A stretch of 64,000 nucleotides of DNA from Acidocella sp. (lineage in GTDB: Bacteria; Pseudomonadota; Alphaproteobacteria; Acetobacterales; Acetobacteraceae), in NCBI GenBank assembly GCA_031291755.1, contig JARLIK010000026.1, forward strand, positions 1-64,000, read 5' to 3'. The notes under the pieces are model-generated. The model was not told the DNA's origin and did no database searches. It saw nothing but the letters and a program-made list of their open reading frames with translations. The position numbers and the translations under genes are program-made. This document shows, piece after piece, positions 1 to 8,344 of this stretch; within the stretch, counting starts at the first letter, position 1; every line of letters starts with the position of its first letter.

Positions 1-429
1 AAAGCCGGAACTTTAGACTCCAACACAGCACAGACGCCGGGGATGAGCCGGGCGGCGGCGATTAACGCCGCAAGGGTCGGGGCGCAGAAAATTTGGGCCG
101 GGACCGTGAATATTGACCCTAATGCGAAAACCGGCGCGCATCATCATGGCGCGCTGGAAAGTGTGATTTTTGTGATCCGTGGCAAGGCGCGGATGCGCTG
201 GGGCGAGCGGCTGCAATATGTGGCTGAGGCAGAAGCCGGGGATTTTATTTTTGTGCCGCCATTTGTGCCGCATCAGGAGATAAACGCCTCGCCGGATGAG
301 CGGTTGGAATGTGTGCTGGTGCGCTCGGATAATGAAGCGGTGGTGGTGAATCTCGATATCGAGCCGATTGAAAAACCGGAGGCGGTGGAATGGATTGATC
401 CAATTCATCGGGGGCATCGGCATGACTGA
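1..429 (+). CDS. Cupin-domain protein, 5' end cut by the window edge
   Basis: The frame is open from base 1, and the residues before the first ATG (position 43) still look like coding sequence, so the true start is probably outside the window. The visible part is a single small cupin barrel. A metal-binding His cluster (GAHHHGALES) is followed by a glycine-rich turn and a second His motif (PFVPHQEIN), the two-histidine-motif pattern of cupins. The family includes small sugar or metabolite isomerases, dioxygenases and sensors, so the reaction cannot be named. Its stop overlaps the ATG of the next gene by 8 nt, so the two are probably translated from one mRNA. Confidence 0.8.
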   Translation, partial: KAGTLDSNTAQTPGMSRAAAINAARVGAQKIWAGTVNIDPNAKTGAHHHGALESVIFVIRGKARMRWGERLQYVAEAEAGDFIFVPPFVPHQEINASPDERLECVLVRSDNEAVVVNLDIEPIEKPEAVEWIDPIHRGHRHD

Positions 430-1084
430 CGAACCGACTTTTTTTGGTAAAATTAAAGACAAGTTGATTGGGAAAAAGCAGGAATGGGCAGCGCAGGGGC
501 GGGGGCTGACGGGTGAAGCAGCGCCGCATGAGCAGCGGTTGCCGCCGGGGCAGCATTTGGTGAAGGACTGGCCGGTGCTGGATTTGGGGATTCAGCCGCT
601 GATTCCGACGACGAGTTATTCGCTGACACTCGATGGCGCGGTTGAACACCCGATGACCCTCTCATGGGCGGATTTGATGGGGCTGCCGCAGTCTGAGAGT
701 GTTTCGGACATGCATTGTGTCACCACCTGGTCGCGCTATGACAATAAATGGCGCGGGGTTTCGGCTGAGGCGCTGCTGACTTTGGTGCAGCCGCGTGCCG
801 ATTGCAGGCATATTATTTTTCACTCGTATGATGATTATACCACCAATGTTCGGTTGGAGCAGTTTGCGCAATCTGATTGTTTGCTGGTGCATACGTGGAA
901 TGACAAACCGATTTCGCGTGAGCATGGCGGCCCGCTGCGGGTGATGATCCCGAAATTCTATTTGTGGAAATCGGCCAAATGGGTGAAGCGGTTGGAATTT
1001 TTGGTGGCTGATGAGCCAGGGTTCTGGGAGACGCGCGGGTATAATAATAACGCTGACCCGTGGACTGAGGAGCGTTACTCGTAA
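422..1084 (+). CDS. Sulfite-oxidase-family molybdopterin-domain protein (YedY/MsrP-like), cytoplasmic form
   Basis: A 220-residue protein with the oxidoreductase molybdopterin-binding fold. The conserved motif MHCVTTWSRYDN at about residues 97-108 carries the cysteine expected to ligate molybdenum. HGGPLRVMIPKFYLWKSAKW is the typical C-terminal signature. No Tat or Sec signal is visible, unlike periplasmic MsrP, so it probably works in the cytoplasm. I chose ATG 422, inside the end of the cupin gene, because the longer upstream reading (from 368) is in the shadow of that gene. The substrate is unknown. Translational coupling to the cupin protein is likely. Confidence 0.82.
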   Translation: MTDEPTFFGKIKDKLIGKKQEWAAQGRGLTGEAAPHEQRLPPGQHLVKDWPVLDLGIQPLIPTTSYSLTLDGAVEHPMTLSWADLMGLPQSESVSDMHCVTTWSRYDNKWRGVSAEALLTLVQPRADCRHIIFHSYDDYTTNVRLEQFAQSDCLLVHTWNDKPISREHGGPLRVMIPKFYLWKSAKWVKRLEFLVADEPGFWETRGYNNNADPWTEERYS

Positions 1085-1197
1085 GCTCGCTGATTTGTGA
1101 CATCGGCTCACGAGTAGTTTTATTGACCCATAGTATGTTTTAAAATGATTGTTCCGCCGTAGAAATACGCCACAAGGCCTCAGCATCGGAGAAAGTT

Positions 1198-1473
1198 ATG
1201 AAACATCCGTCTCGTCGCATTGTATTGAAACACTCTGGCATGGTGGCCGTCGTGGCAAGCTTTGGTACTTCTTTGCCGGTTCTGCCGGCACGGGCCGATG
1301 AGTTGGTTTCAAAAGATTCGGTTAGTTACCAGACCACCCCGAACAACGGGTCGCAGTGCAGCCAATGCAAATCCTTCATCGCCGGGGCCACGGCTGGGGC
1401 GGATGGTACTTGCAAGGTGGTCGCCGGTCCGATCAGTCCGACAGGTTATTGCTTAGCGTTTTCACCAGTCTGA
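1198..1473 (+). CDS. High-potential iron-sulfur protein (HiPIP), Tat-exported
   Basis: A 91-residue precursor. The N-terminus has a twin-arginine motif (SRRIVLKHS), a hydrophobic stretch and an ARA cleavage site near residue 33. The mature part has four cysteines (C54, C57, C72, C85) in the CxxC-x14-C-x12-C spacing of HiPIPs, which bind one [4Fe-4S] cluster. HiPIPs fold before export and carry single electrons in the periplasm between respiratory or photosynthetic complexes. A GGAGA Shine-Dalgarno precedes the ATG. It stands alone, convergent with the uracil-DNA glycosylase gene. HiPIP fits an acidophilic, possibly iron- or sulfur-oxidising relative, but the partner enzyme is not in view. Confidence 0.9.
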   Translation: MKHPSRRIVLKHSGMVAVVASFGTSLPVLPARADELVSKDSVSYQTTPNNGSQCSQCKSFIAGATAGADGTCKVVAGPISPTGYCLAFSPV

Positions 1474-1499
1474 AATGATACAGCCCGTTGGCGTTTTCG

Positions 1500-2138
1500 C
1501 TATGTGCTGATCAAAATCGCCAAATGGCTTACCACCTCTTCAAACATTTCGGTGCTTAATCGTTTCGTGCTCGTGTTGTAGCGTGATACATGGTAGCTGT
1601 TTGTGAGTATCAGGCCGTCGCGTAGTGTGTGGATGGCGCCATGGGCAAATTTGAAGGCGCTGGCTTTGATGTTGAGAGCGCGCAGACTCATGTTATGGGC
1701 GACGGTGCCCAGCGTTAAAATGGCCTTTAAATTTTTCATAGCGGCGATTTCCGCGCTCAGAAATGGGTTGCAGGTTTTATCTTCCAGCGGTGTCGGCAGG
1801 TTTTGCGGCGGCACACAGCGTACCGCATTGGTAATCCGGCAGTTTTGCAAACGCAATCCATCATCAGCGCGCTCGGCATAACTGCCTGTGGCGAAGCCGT
1901 ATTTCAGCAAGCTTGTGTAGAGCAACTGCCCGGCATAATCGCCGGTGAAAGGCCGGCCTGTGCGGTTGGCGCCCTTCACCCCTGGTGCCAGCCCGACGAT
2001 GAGCAGCGCGGCGGAAAGATCGCCAAAACTTGGCACGGGTGCATTATGCCATGAGGGCTCCTTGGCGCGATTGCTGAGCCTGTAGTCAACCAGACGGGGG
2101 CATAGCGGGCAGTCACGCTCAGGGGTGGCGGGTTTCAT
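1500..2138 (-). CDS. Uracil-DNA glycosylase, family 5 (UDGb type)
   Basis: 212 residues. Four cysteines (C10, C13, C108, C123) match the [4Fe-4S]-binding set of family 4/5 glycosylases. Motif 1 is GLAPG (residues 49-53), followed by ANRTGRPFTGDYAG. The C-terminal YHVSRYNTS motif contains the catalytic-loop histidine. Family 5 enzymes remove uracil, and often hypoxanthine, from DNA as the first step of base-excision repair. The family 5 signature lacks the Asp/Asn of other UDG motif 1 sequences, as here. Its start overlaps the stop of the NYN-domain gene by 4 nt, so the two form an operon. Confidence 0.9.
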   Translation of the reverse strand: MKPATPERDCPLCPRLVDYRLSNRAKEPSWHNAPVPSFGDLSAALLIVGLAPGVKGANRTGRPFTGDYAGQLLYTSLLKYGFATGSYAERADDGLRLQNCRITNAVRCVPPQNLPTPLEDKTCNPFLSAEIAAMKNLKAILTLGTVAHNMSLRALNIKASAFKFAHGAIHTLRDGLILTNSYHVSRYNTSTKRLSTEMFEEVVSHLAILIST

Positions 2139-2710
2139 TCTTCGTCATAGTCCCGCTCTGCGCTGCGCGGCCGGCCTTCGGTGGCTTTGCGGGTAAAGCC
2201 GGGGGCGATATCGGCAAGTTCGATGTAATGGTCTGCTTGTCTACGAAGTTCATCGGCGATCATCGGCGGGTTGGTTTTGATTGAGGAGATCACTGAAACC
2301 CGCACGCCGCGCCGCTGTACGGCCTCCACCAGGCGGCGAAAATCGGAATCGCCCGAGAATAGCACGGCATGATCAAGCCGTGGTGCCAGTTCCAGCATAT
2401 CAATCGCAAGTTCGATATCCATATTGCCTTTGATACGGCGGCGGCCTTGCGCATCGGTAAATTCCTTTGCAGGCTTGGTTACTAATGTGTATCCATTATA
2501 GGCTAACCAATCTGTTAGCGGTTTAAGGGGGGAATATTCTTCGGTTTCCAGCAAGGCTGAGTAATAATAGGCGCGGACCAGGGTCGTTTTGGAAGCGAAA
2601 AAATCCAGCAACCTGCGGTAATCAATGTCAAAGCCCAAACTTCTGGTTGCGGCATAGAGGTTGGCGCCATCAATAAACAGTGCAGTTCTTTCTTGTTGAA
2701 CGAATTGCAT
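2135..2710 (-). CDS. NYN-domain (LabA/DUF88) putative ribonuclease
   Basis: 191 residues. The PIN-like NYN fold is marked by the acidic motifs FIDGANLY (near residue 14), GNMDIELAIDML and LFSGDSDF, the Asp residues expected to hold a catalytic Mg ion. NYN proteins are thought to be RNases; the target here is unknown. The C-terminal tail is charged. It is the first gene of a two-gene leftward operon with the uracil-DNA glycosylase, transcribed away from folK. The intergenic region of 132 nt is A+T rich and should hold both promoters. Confidence 0.87.
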   Translation of the reverse strand: MQFVQQERTALFIDGANLYAATRSLGFDIDYRRLLDFFASKTTLVRAYYYSALLETEEYSPLKPLTDWLAYNGYTLVTKPAKEFTDAQGRRRIKGNMDIELAIDMLELAPRLDHAVLFSGDSDFRRLVEAVQRRGVRVSVISSIKTNPPMIADELRRQADHYIELADIAPGFTRKATEGRPRSAERDYDEE

Positions 2711-2842
2711 ATATGGGATTCCTCACCGAAATTGTTTATCAAAAATTTATTTTGGGAACTTAAAATTTATCTACAGCGTTAACACTTAATAAGAAGTTTT
2801 GGCGGGAAGTGAAAGACTTTTATATATGATGCCTTATTCTTC

Positions 2843-3340
2843 ATGATCCTGATTGCGATTGGCGCCAACTTGCCGGGGCCAGGCGGCTTGACGGCCTTGC
2901 AAACATGCGAGCGAGCGGTTGAAGCTCTGAAAAAAATTCCGGGCCTGACGTTTAAGTCGCTCTCATCTTGGTACAGGACGGCTGCCATTCCGGCCTCTGA
3001 GCAACCTGATTATTGCAACGGAGTGGTGCGGCTGGAGGGGGAGGTGGCGCCGGCTGATCTGCTGGCGGCGTTGCAGGATATTGAAAACACCTATGGCCGG
3101 ACCCGTAGCGTGAAGAATGCGGCCCGGACCCTGGATATCGACATCATCGATCTGAACGGCGCTATCAGGGCCATCCCGAACCCCATTTTGCCACACCCGC
3201 GGGCGCATCTGCGGGCGTTTGTGTTGCGGCCGATCCTGGATGTGGCGCCCAGCTGGATTCACCCGGCGTTCCGGCGTTCGGTGACCTCTTTGCTGGTGGA
3301 TTTACCGGCGCAGCCGATACAACCCTGGTCTGATGGCTGA
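2843..3340 (+). CDS. folK: 6-hydroxymethyl-7,8-dihydropterin pyrophosphokinase (HPPK)
   Basis: 165 residues covering the whole HPPK fold. The N-terminal IAIGANLPGP, central SSWYRT and QPDYCNGVV, and the metal-binding LDIDIIDLNG followed by LPHPRAHLRAFVLRP are all present. The enzyme transfers pyrophosphate from ATP to the pterin in folate synthesis. No clear Shine-Dalgarno precedes ATG 2843. A TATATATGAT stretch ends only about 14 nt upstream, so the mRNA may be nearly leaderless; this last point is inference. It precedes rpoZ and rsh in the same direction. Confidence 0.93.
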   Translation: MILIAIGANLPGPGGLTALQTCERAVEALKKIPGLTFKSLSSWYRTAAIPASEQPDYCNGVVRLEGEVAPADLLAALQDIENTYGRTRSVKNAARTLDIDIIDLNGAIRAIPNPILPHPRAHLRAFVLRPILDVAPSWIHPAFRRSVTSLLVDLPAQPIQPWSDG

Positions 3341-3408
3341 AACCTTGCATTCCCGTCCGGCGCATTGTATCTGAAAATTTGGACTGTATTTGTTGGGAGT
3401 AGCCTCGG

Positions 3409-3816
3409 ATGGCCCGCGTCACCGTTGAAGATTGCGTATTGAAAGTGCCGAACCGGTTTGAACTGGTGCTGCTGGGGGCCCAGCGTGCCCGTAATATCAG
3501 CCGGGGCGAGGTTCTGACGATCGACCGGGACAACGACAAGAACCCGGTGGTGGCGCTGCGCGAAATCGCCGAAGAAACCCTGAACCTGGGCGATCTGGAG
3601 CAGGATCTAGTGAAATCCCTCTCGCGCGTGCCGGAACCCGAGCCGGTGGATGAGGAAGTTCTGGACTTGATCCCGACCGACCAGAACATCTTTGGGTTGC
3701 AGGATGTTTCTGCCGAGGAAGAAGCGGCAGCTCTGGCGGCTGAATCTGAAGAAATGACGCCGGAGGATATTCAGGCGGCCATTGAAGCTGAACTCGGCGG
3801 CAAGACCCGACGTTAA
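3409..3816 (+). CDS. rpoZ: RNA polymerase omega subunit
   Basis: 135 residues. The N-terminal ARVTVEDC...[14 protein letters not shown], then [16 protein letters not shown], is the omega signature that clamps the beta-prime C-terminus. The C-terminal part is acidic and longer than in E. coli omega, as is usual in alphaproteobacteria. A GGGAG Shine-Dalgarno lies upstream. The immediate neighbour is rsh, the classical rpoZ-spoT pairing. Omega is also part of the ppGpp-binding site on polymerase, which gives the pairing functional sense. Confidence 0.95.
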   Translation: MARVTVEDCVLKVPNRFELVLLGAQRARNISRGEVLTIDRDNDKNPVVALREIAEETLNLGDLEQDLVKSLSRVPEPEPVDEEVLDLIPTDQNIFGLQDVSAEEEAAALAAESEEMTPEDIQAAIEAELGGKTRR

Positions 3817-3829
3817 GCAAGGAGGGCGC

Positions 3830-6097
3830 ATGAAACCAGAGATACTGGTTCGCGCCCCTGAGGGGTTACCGGCGGGTGGGGTGCCCACACCGCTGACCCA
3901 TCCGGAACTGGCACCGCTGCTTTCCCGGATTGCGGCTTACGACAGCAAAGCTGACCCAGATGCGGTCAGTGCTGCCTATGGCATCGCGTTTGACGCTCAC
4001 GCCGCGCAGAAGCGTGATAATGGCGAACCCTATATCACCCACCCGCTGGCGGTTGCGACCATTCTGGCCGGCTACCGGTTGGACTCATCATCCATCATCA
4101 CGGCGCTGCTGCATGATGTGATCGAGGATACTTCGGTTACGCTGGCTTCGGTGCAAAAGCGCTTTGGCTCTGAAGTGGCCGGGCTGGTGGATGGGGTGAC
4201 CAAGCTCACCCGGCTTGAATTGCAGTCTGACCGGACCAAGCAGGCGGAGAATTTCCGTAAACTTGTTTTGGCGATGAGCAAGGACATCAGGGTACTTATC
4301 GTCAAGCTGGCCGACCGGCTGCATAATATGCGCACCATCGGTAATGTGGCCAAGCCTGAGCGCCGTCAGCGCATTGCCCGTGAGACAATGGAGATTTACG
4401 CGCCGCTGGCTGAGCGCATCGGCATGGAATCGGTGAAGACCGAATTGCAGACGAGGTCGTTTGCGGAACTGGATGCCGAGGCGTTTGATACAATCCAGGC
4501 GCGGTTGAATTTTTTACGCGGCCAGGGCGCTGACGTTATCGAGGAAGTCAGCCAGGAGATTTTACGGGTCTGCAAGGAAGCTGATATTGAGGTGATCGAG
4601 GTTTCGGGGCGGGAGAAATCGCCTTACTCGATCTGGGAGAAAATGCAGCGCCGCAATGTGGCGTTTGAACAGCTCTCTGACATCATGGCGTTCAGGATTA
4701 TCGTGCCGACGCGTGAAGCCTGCTACATGGTGCTAGGCGCCATTCATGCGGCGTTTCCGGTCATTGCCGGGCGGTTCAAGGATTATATCTCCACCCCCAA
4801 GGCCAACGGCTATCAATCCCTGCATACCGGCGTGACGCTGCGGCATCCGCGTAACCAGAAGATTGAACTGCAAATTCGTACCCCCGAGATGCAGATGATC
4901 GCAGAAAATGGCGTGGCGGCGCATTGGCTTTACAAGCAGTTGGATGCCAGCCAGGCCGACGTGAAGCAGTTCCGCTGGGTGCAGGATTTGCTGGAAATTC
5001 TGGAAGACTCAGCAGCGCCCGATGATTTTCTTGAGAATACCAAGCTCGAGCTTTATCAGGACCAGGTTTTTTGCTTCACGCCGAAAGGCCAGTTGATTCA
5101 GTTACCGCGCGGTGCGACCTCGGTGGATTTTGCTTACGCTGTGCATAGCCAGATTGGCGATACCTGTGTGGGCGCGCGCATCAATGGCCGTTTGATGCCG
5201 TTACGTTATGAATTGCAAAATGGCGATCAGGTGGAAATTCTTACGGCGCGCGGCGGTACGCCATCGCCGGCGTGGGAGCGGTTTGTCATCACCGGCAAGG
5301 CGCGGGCACGGATCCGCCGGTTCCTCACCCAGCAGATGCGCGAGCAGCACCGCGATTCCGGCAAGTCAGCGCTCGCTAAGGCATTCCGCCAGGAAGGTGT
5401 GGACGGCTCGGAGAAAGTGCTGGAGCCGACGCTGAAGTTACTGAAACAGGCGTCGCTGGATGATTTGTACGTGGCGGTGGCGACGGGGGCGCTGGGACCG
5501 AAGGACGTGGTGTATGCTGCCTATCCGGAACTGCGCGAGGCGCGGGCACCGCGCATGTTGCCGGGCTTCATGGGCAATGCACTGACGGCTCGCTCGCCGC
5601 GTCACGCCGCGCCTAAGAATAATACCGGCATGGCGCTCACCGGCTTGGTGGCGGGCATGGATGTGCATTACGCCGGTTGCTGCCATCCGCTGCCGGGCGA
5701 TAAAATCGTCGGTATTGTGGCCACCGGCAAAGGTGTGACGGTGCATACCAAGGATTGCGCCACGCTGGAGACGTTTGCTGCCACGCCGGAGCGCTTTATC
5801 GACGTTGACTGGGATATGGATAATCTCAGCCGCCCGGGCGTAAAGCCAGGAGCCGCTGGATTTGTCGGACGGATCAGCGTGATCGCCAGCAACAGCCCCT
5901 CGGCGCTGGCGAATTTGACCAATGCGGTCGCCAAGCAGGACGGGGCCATTGCGAATTTGAAAATTGTCCATCGTCAGCAGGATTTCTTTGAAGTGCTGGT
6001 GGATGTTGAGGTGCGCGATGTGCGTCATCTCGGTCAGGTGATTGCGGGTTTGCGCGGGGCACCAGGCATTGCGCAGGTGGAGCGCGGCAAATCGTGA
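3830..6097 (+). CDS. rsh: Bifunctional (p)ppGpp synthetase/hydrolase, RelA/SpoT homologue
   Basis: 755 residues. The start is ATG 3830 because AAGGAGG lies 5 nt upstream (3818-3824). A longer frame to 3782 overlaps rpoZ and has no ribosome-binding site. Domains in order: HD hydrolase with HDVIEDT (H95-D96 intact), synthetase with [18 protein letters not shown] near residue 315, TGS from about 410, a Zn-finger-like segment ([15 protein letters not shown]) and a C-terminal ACT domain. Both catalytic halves look intact, so it should make and degrade (p)ppGpp in the stringent response. It lies between rpoZ and acpS; pdxJ, often found here in alphaproteobacteria, is absent. Confidence 0.95.
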   Translation: MKPEILVRAPEGLPAGGVPTPLTHPELAPLLSRIAAYDSKADPDAVSAAYGIAFDAHAAQKRDNGEPYITHPLAVATILAGYRLDSSSIITALLHDVIEDTSVTLASVQKRFGSEVAGLVDGVTKLTRLELQSDRTKQAENFRKLVLAMSKDIRVLIVKLADRLHNMRTIGNVAKPERRQRIARETMEIYAPLAERIGMESVKTELQTRSFAELDAEAFDTIQARLNFLRGQGADVIEEVSQEILRVCKEADIEVIEVSGREKSPYSIWEKMQRRNVAFEQLSDIMAFRIIVPTREACYMVLGAIHAAFPVIAGRFKDYISTPKANGYQSLHTGVTLRHPRNQKIELQIRTPEMQMIAENGVAAHWLYKQLDASQADVKQFRWVQDLLEILEDSAAPDDFLENTKLELYQDQVFCFTPKGQLIQLPRGATSVDFAYAVHSQIGDTCVGARINGRLMPLRYELQNGDQVEILTARGGTPSPAWERFVITGKARARIRRFLTQQMREQHRDSGKSALAKAFRQEGVDGSEKVLEPTLKLLKQASLDDLYVAVATGALGPKDVVYAAYPELREARAPRMLPGFMGNALTARSPRHAAPKNNTGMALTGLVAGMDVHYAGCCHPLPGDKIVGIVATGKGVTVHTKDCATLETFAATPERFIDVDWDMDNLSRPGVKPGAAGFVGRISVIASNSPSALANLTNAVAKQDGAIANLKIVHRQQDFFEVLVDVEVRDVRHLGQVIAGLRGAPGIAQVERGKS

Positions 6098-6107
6098 TGC
6101 GTTGTGC

Positions 6108-6509
6108 ATGATCATCGGGCTTGGCTCGGACATTTGCGATATCCGCCGGGTTGAAAAATCCCTGGAACGCTTTGGCACCCGCTTTACCGAGCGGCTGTTT
6201 ACACCGGAAGAACGCGCCAAAGCTGAACGCCGGCCGATGAACCGCGCTGCAACCTTTGCCAAGCGCTTTGCTGCCAAGGAGGCTTGCGCCAAAGCGCTGG
6301 GGACAGGTTTTCGCCGGTCGGTTTTTTTTGCAGATTTGCGGGTGGTTAATTTACCTTCCGGCCAGCCGACGCTGTCGTTGCACAACGGGGCGCTGGCGCG
6401 GCTGCAGTTGATTACTCCAGCCAATCATAAGCCTAGCATATTTTTGTCGCTCACTGATGAGTATCCATACGCTTACGCCAACGTGATTATCGAGGCGATA
6501 GCTTTATAA
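6108..6509 (+). CDS. acpS: Holo-[acyl-carrier-protein] synthase
   Basis: 133 residues from ATG 6108. The N-terminal [16 protein letters not shown] and central [15 protein letters not shown] are the two AcpS signatures containing the Mg-binding Asp and Glu residues. The enzyme attaches 4'-phosphopantetheine from CoA to acyl carrier protein. Eleven bases separate it from rsh, so it is probably co-transcribed. The usual downstream lepB-rnc-era genes are not here; a flavin reductase follows instead. Confidence 0.93.
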   Translation: MIIGLGSDICDIRRVEKSLERFGTRFTERLFTPEERAKAERRPMNRAATFAKRFAAKEACAKALGTGFRRSVFFADLRVVNLPSGQPTLSLHNGALARLQLITPANHKPSIFLSLTDEYPYAYANVIIEAIAL

Positions 6510-6528
6510 TTTGAATATCGGGGACTGC

Positions 6529-7149
6529 ATGACTACTGACGATGTATATTATTATGAACCCGCCAAAGGCCACGGCCTGCCGCACGATCCGTTCAACGCC
6601 ATCATTGGCCCGCGCCCGATCGGCTGGGTTTCCACCAAGGGCAAAGACGGGTCGGTTAATCTGGCCCCGTACAGTTTCTTCAATGCCTTCAATTATATTC
6701 CGCCGATTATCGGGTTTTCCAGTAACGGCGCGAAGGACAGCTTGAGGAATGTGCGTGAAACCGGCGAGTTGGTTTGGAATCTCGTCACCCGCCCGGTGGC
6801 GGAACAGATGAACCAATCGAGTGCCGCGGTTGCCTATGGCACGAATGAAATCGAGTTGAGCGGTTTGACCACCTTGCCGTCCCGGCATGTGGCGCCGCCG
6901 CGCGTGGCAGAAAGCCCGGTGCATTTTGAATGTAAAGTGACGGAGATTGTTCAGCTTAAATCTCACACCGGCGTTTTGGTAAGTACGTGGCTGGTGCTGG
7001 CGGAAGTTATTGCGGTTCACATCGCTAAGCACATGCTCAAGGACGGAATTTTTGACACGTTCAATGCCGGGATTGTTCTGCGCGCCGGTGGACTGTCAGC
7101 CTACGCCGAAATTAAGCCCGATTCACGCTTCGATATGGTGCGACCTTGA
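6529..7149 (+). CDS. Flavin reductase-like FMN-binding split-barrel protein
   Basis: 206 residues from ATG 6529, with GGGG five nt upstream. A TTG at 6511 is possible but lacks a ribosome-binding site. The N-terminal DPFNAIIGPRPIGWVSTKGKDG and NLAPYSFFNAFNYIPP are diagnostic of the flavin-reductase (DIM6/NTAB) family, which binds FMN on a split barrel. Members supply reduced flavin to monooxygenases or act as oxidoreductases themselves. No dedicated monooxygenase lies beside it, so the substrate is unknown. A strong hairpin follows. Confidence 0.85.
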   Translation: MTTDDVYYYEPAKGHGLPHDPFNAIIGPRPIGWVSTKGKDGSVNLAPYSFFNAFNYIPPIIGFSSNGAKDSLRNVRETGELVWNLVTRPVAEQMNQSSAAVAYGTNEIELSGLTTLPSRHVAPPRVAESPVHFECKVTEIVQLKSHTGVLVSTWLVLAEVIAVHIAKHMLKDGIFDTFNAGIVLRAGGLSAYAEIKPDSRFDMVRP

Positions 7150-7150
7150 G

Positions 7151-7193
7151 GTGAAGTAAGGCCAGGGGCCTTTGCCCCCTGACCTTACTTCAC
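7151..7193. terminator. Long hairpin between convergent flavin reductase and rpoH
   Basis: The arms 7151-7169 and 7174-7193 pair over about 19 bp with one mismatch and one bulge: GTGAAGTAAGG-CAGGGGC against its complement, with a tiny loop. It lies exactly between the stops of two convergent genes. No T-tract follows on either strand, so it is a candidate bidirectional or processing terminator rather than a canonical intrinsic one. Confidence 0.65.
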
Positions 7194-7203
7194 ACCCCAA
7201 AGA

Positions 7204-8106
7204 TCACGCCATTCGAGCATGGACGGCTTGTACGGCGAGGCGTTGCTCGGCGACCTGGGCTTTCATGGATTTCTGCAGTTTCTCGAAGCCGCGCACTTCG
7301 ATCTGGCGCACGCGTTCGCGCGAGATGTTGTATTGCTGTGAGAGGTCTTCGAGGGTTGTGGGGTTATCTTTCAGGCGGCGTTCGATGAGAATGTGGCGTT
7401 CGCGGTCTGAGAGGGTTTTCAGCGCGGTGGCGAGCAGGGCTTTGCGGCCGGTGAGTTCTTCACGGTCGGCCAGCTCGGTTTCCTGGGATTCGCTGTCATC
7501 AACCAGCCAGTCCTGCCACTCGCCTTCGCCATCCATTTTGATGGGGGCATTGAGGGAGTTATCGGGCGAGGAGAGGCGGCGGTTCATGTTCACCACGTCC
7601 TGTTCTGGCACGTCGAGCAGATGGGCGATTTTGGCCACTTGCTCTGGCTGCATGTCGCCATCTTCGATGGCCTGCATTTGGCCTTTGAGGCGGCGCAGGT
7701 TGAAGAACAGTTTTTTCTGCGCAGCGGTGGTGCCCATTTTCACCAGTGACCAGGAGTGCAGAATATATTCCTGGATGGCGGCGCGGATCCACCACATAGC
7801 GTAGGTAGAGAGGCGGAAGCCGCGGTCAGGGTCGAAGCGTTTCACCGCCTGCATCATACCGACGTTGCCTTCAGAGATCAGCTCGCCGACCGGCAATCCG
7901 TAGCCGCGGTAGCCCATGGCGATTTTGGCGACTAGCCGCAGATGGGCGTTCACCAGTGTATGGGCGGCTTTATTGTCGCCGTGATCGCGCCAGGCACGGG
8001 CTAGGCGTTCCTCGTCCTCGTGCGAGAGCATCGGGAACTTACGGATTTGCTGCATGTACCGGGTCAGACTGACGTCGGGTGCCATTGCGGACATTGTGGA
8101 GGCCAT
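7204..8106 (-). CDS. rpoH: Heat-shock sigma factor, RpoH (sigma-32)
   Basis: 300 residues from ATG 8106, chosen because AAGGAGA (8116-8122) sits 9 nt upstream; an in-frame start at 8142 lacks this. Region 2 is complete (LVNAHLRLVAKIA, GNVGMMQAVKRFDPDRGFRLSTYAMWWIRAAIQ split across it). It is followed by the RpoH box QKKLFFNLR that separates RpoH from other group 2 sigma factors. Region 4 ends with the helix-turn-helix NISRERVRQIEVRGFEKL. It directs polymerase to chaperone and protease promoters. The upstream rluD is in the same direction, a widespread alphaproteobacterial arrangement. Confidence 0.95.
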   Translation of the reverse strand: MASTMSAMAPDVSLTRYMQQIRKFPMLSHEDEERLARAWRDHGDNKAAHTLVNAHLRLVAKIAMGYRGYGLPVGELISEGNVGMMQAVKRFDPDRGFRLSTYAMWWIRAAIQEYILHSWSLVKMGTTAAQKKLFFNLRRLKGQMQAIEDGDMQPEQVAKIAHLLDVPEQDVVNMNRRLSSPDNSLNAPIKMDGEGEWQDWLVDDSESQETELADREELTGRKALLATALKTLSDRERHILIERRLKDNPTTLEDLSQQYNISRERVRQIEVRGFEKLQKSMKAQVAEQRLAVQAVHARMA

Positions 8107-8300
8107 AGGGTGGAATCTCCTTGTTGCTTCCAAACCGCTCACCGGATTGCCCGGCGTTCGCGATATGGAAAGATTTAGTATCTGAACCCTACCGGATAAA
8201 TTTTGCGCAGCATCATCACGAACGAGGGAGACCCCTTAAAAGGCAGTAACCCAAAAGTAATAATAACGCCGCATTAGTCCGATAGTTTGTCGTCGAACGA

Positions 8301-8330
8301 ATGATACTCAGGGGCGGCCTCTGACGTCAA
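8301..8330 (-). promoter_or_regulatory. Candidate sigma-70 promoter for rpoH
   Basis: On the minus strand TTGACG (8330-8325) is followed after 18 bp by TATCAT (8306-8301), close to the housekeeping consensus. It lies just after the rluD stop and would start rpoH mRNA near 8294, leaving a leader of almost 190 nt before ATG 8106. Confidence 0.5.
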
Positions 8331-8344
8331 TGAAAAAAGGACTA

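Noticed and set aside
5438-6424. 328-codon minus-strand frame opposite rsh and acpS
   Set aside because: Antisense to two clear genes; no motif or ribosome-binding site.
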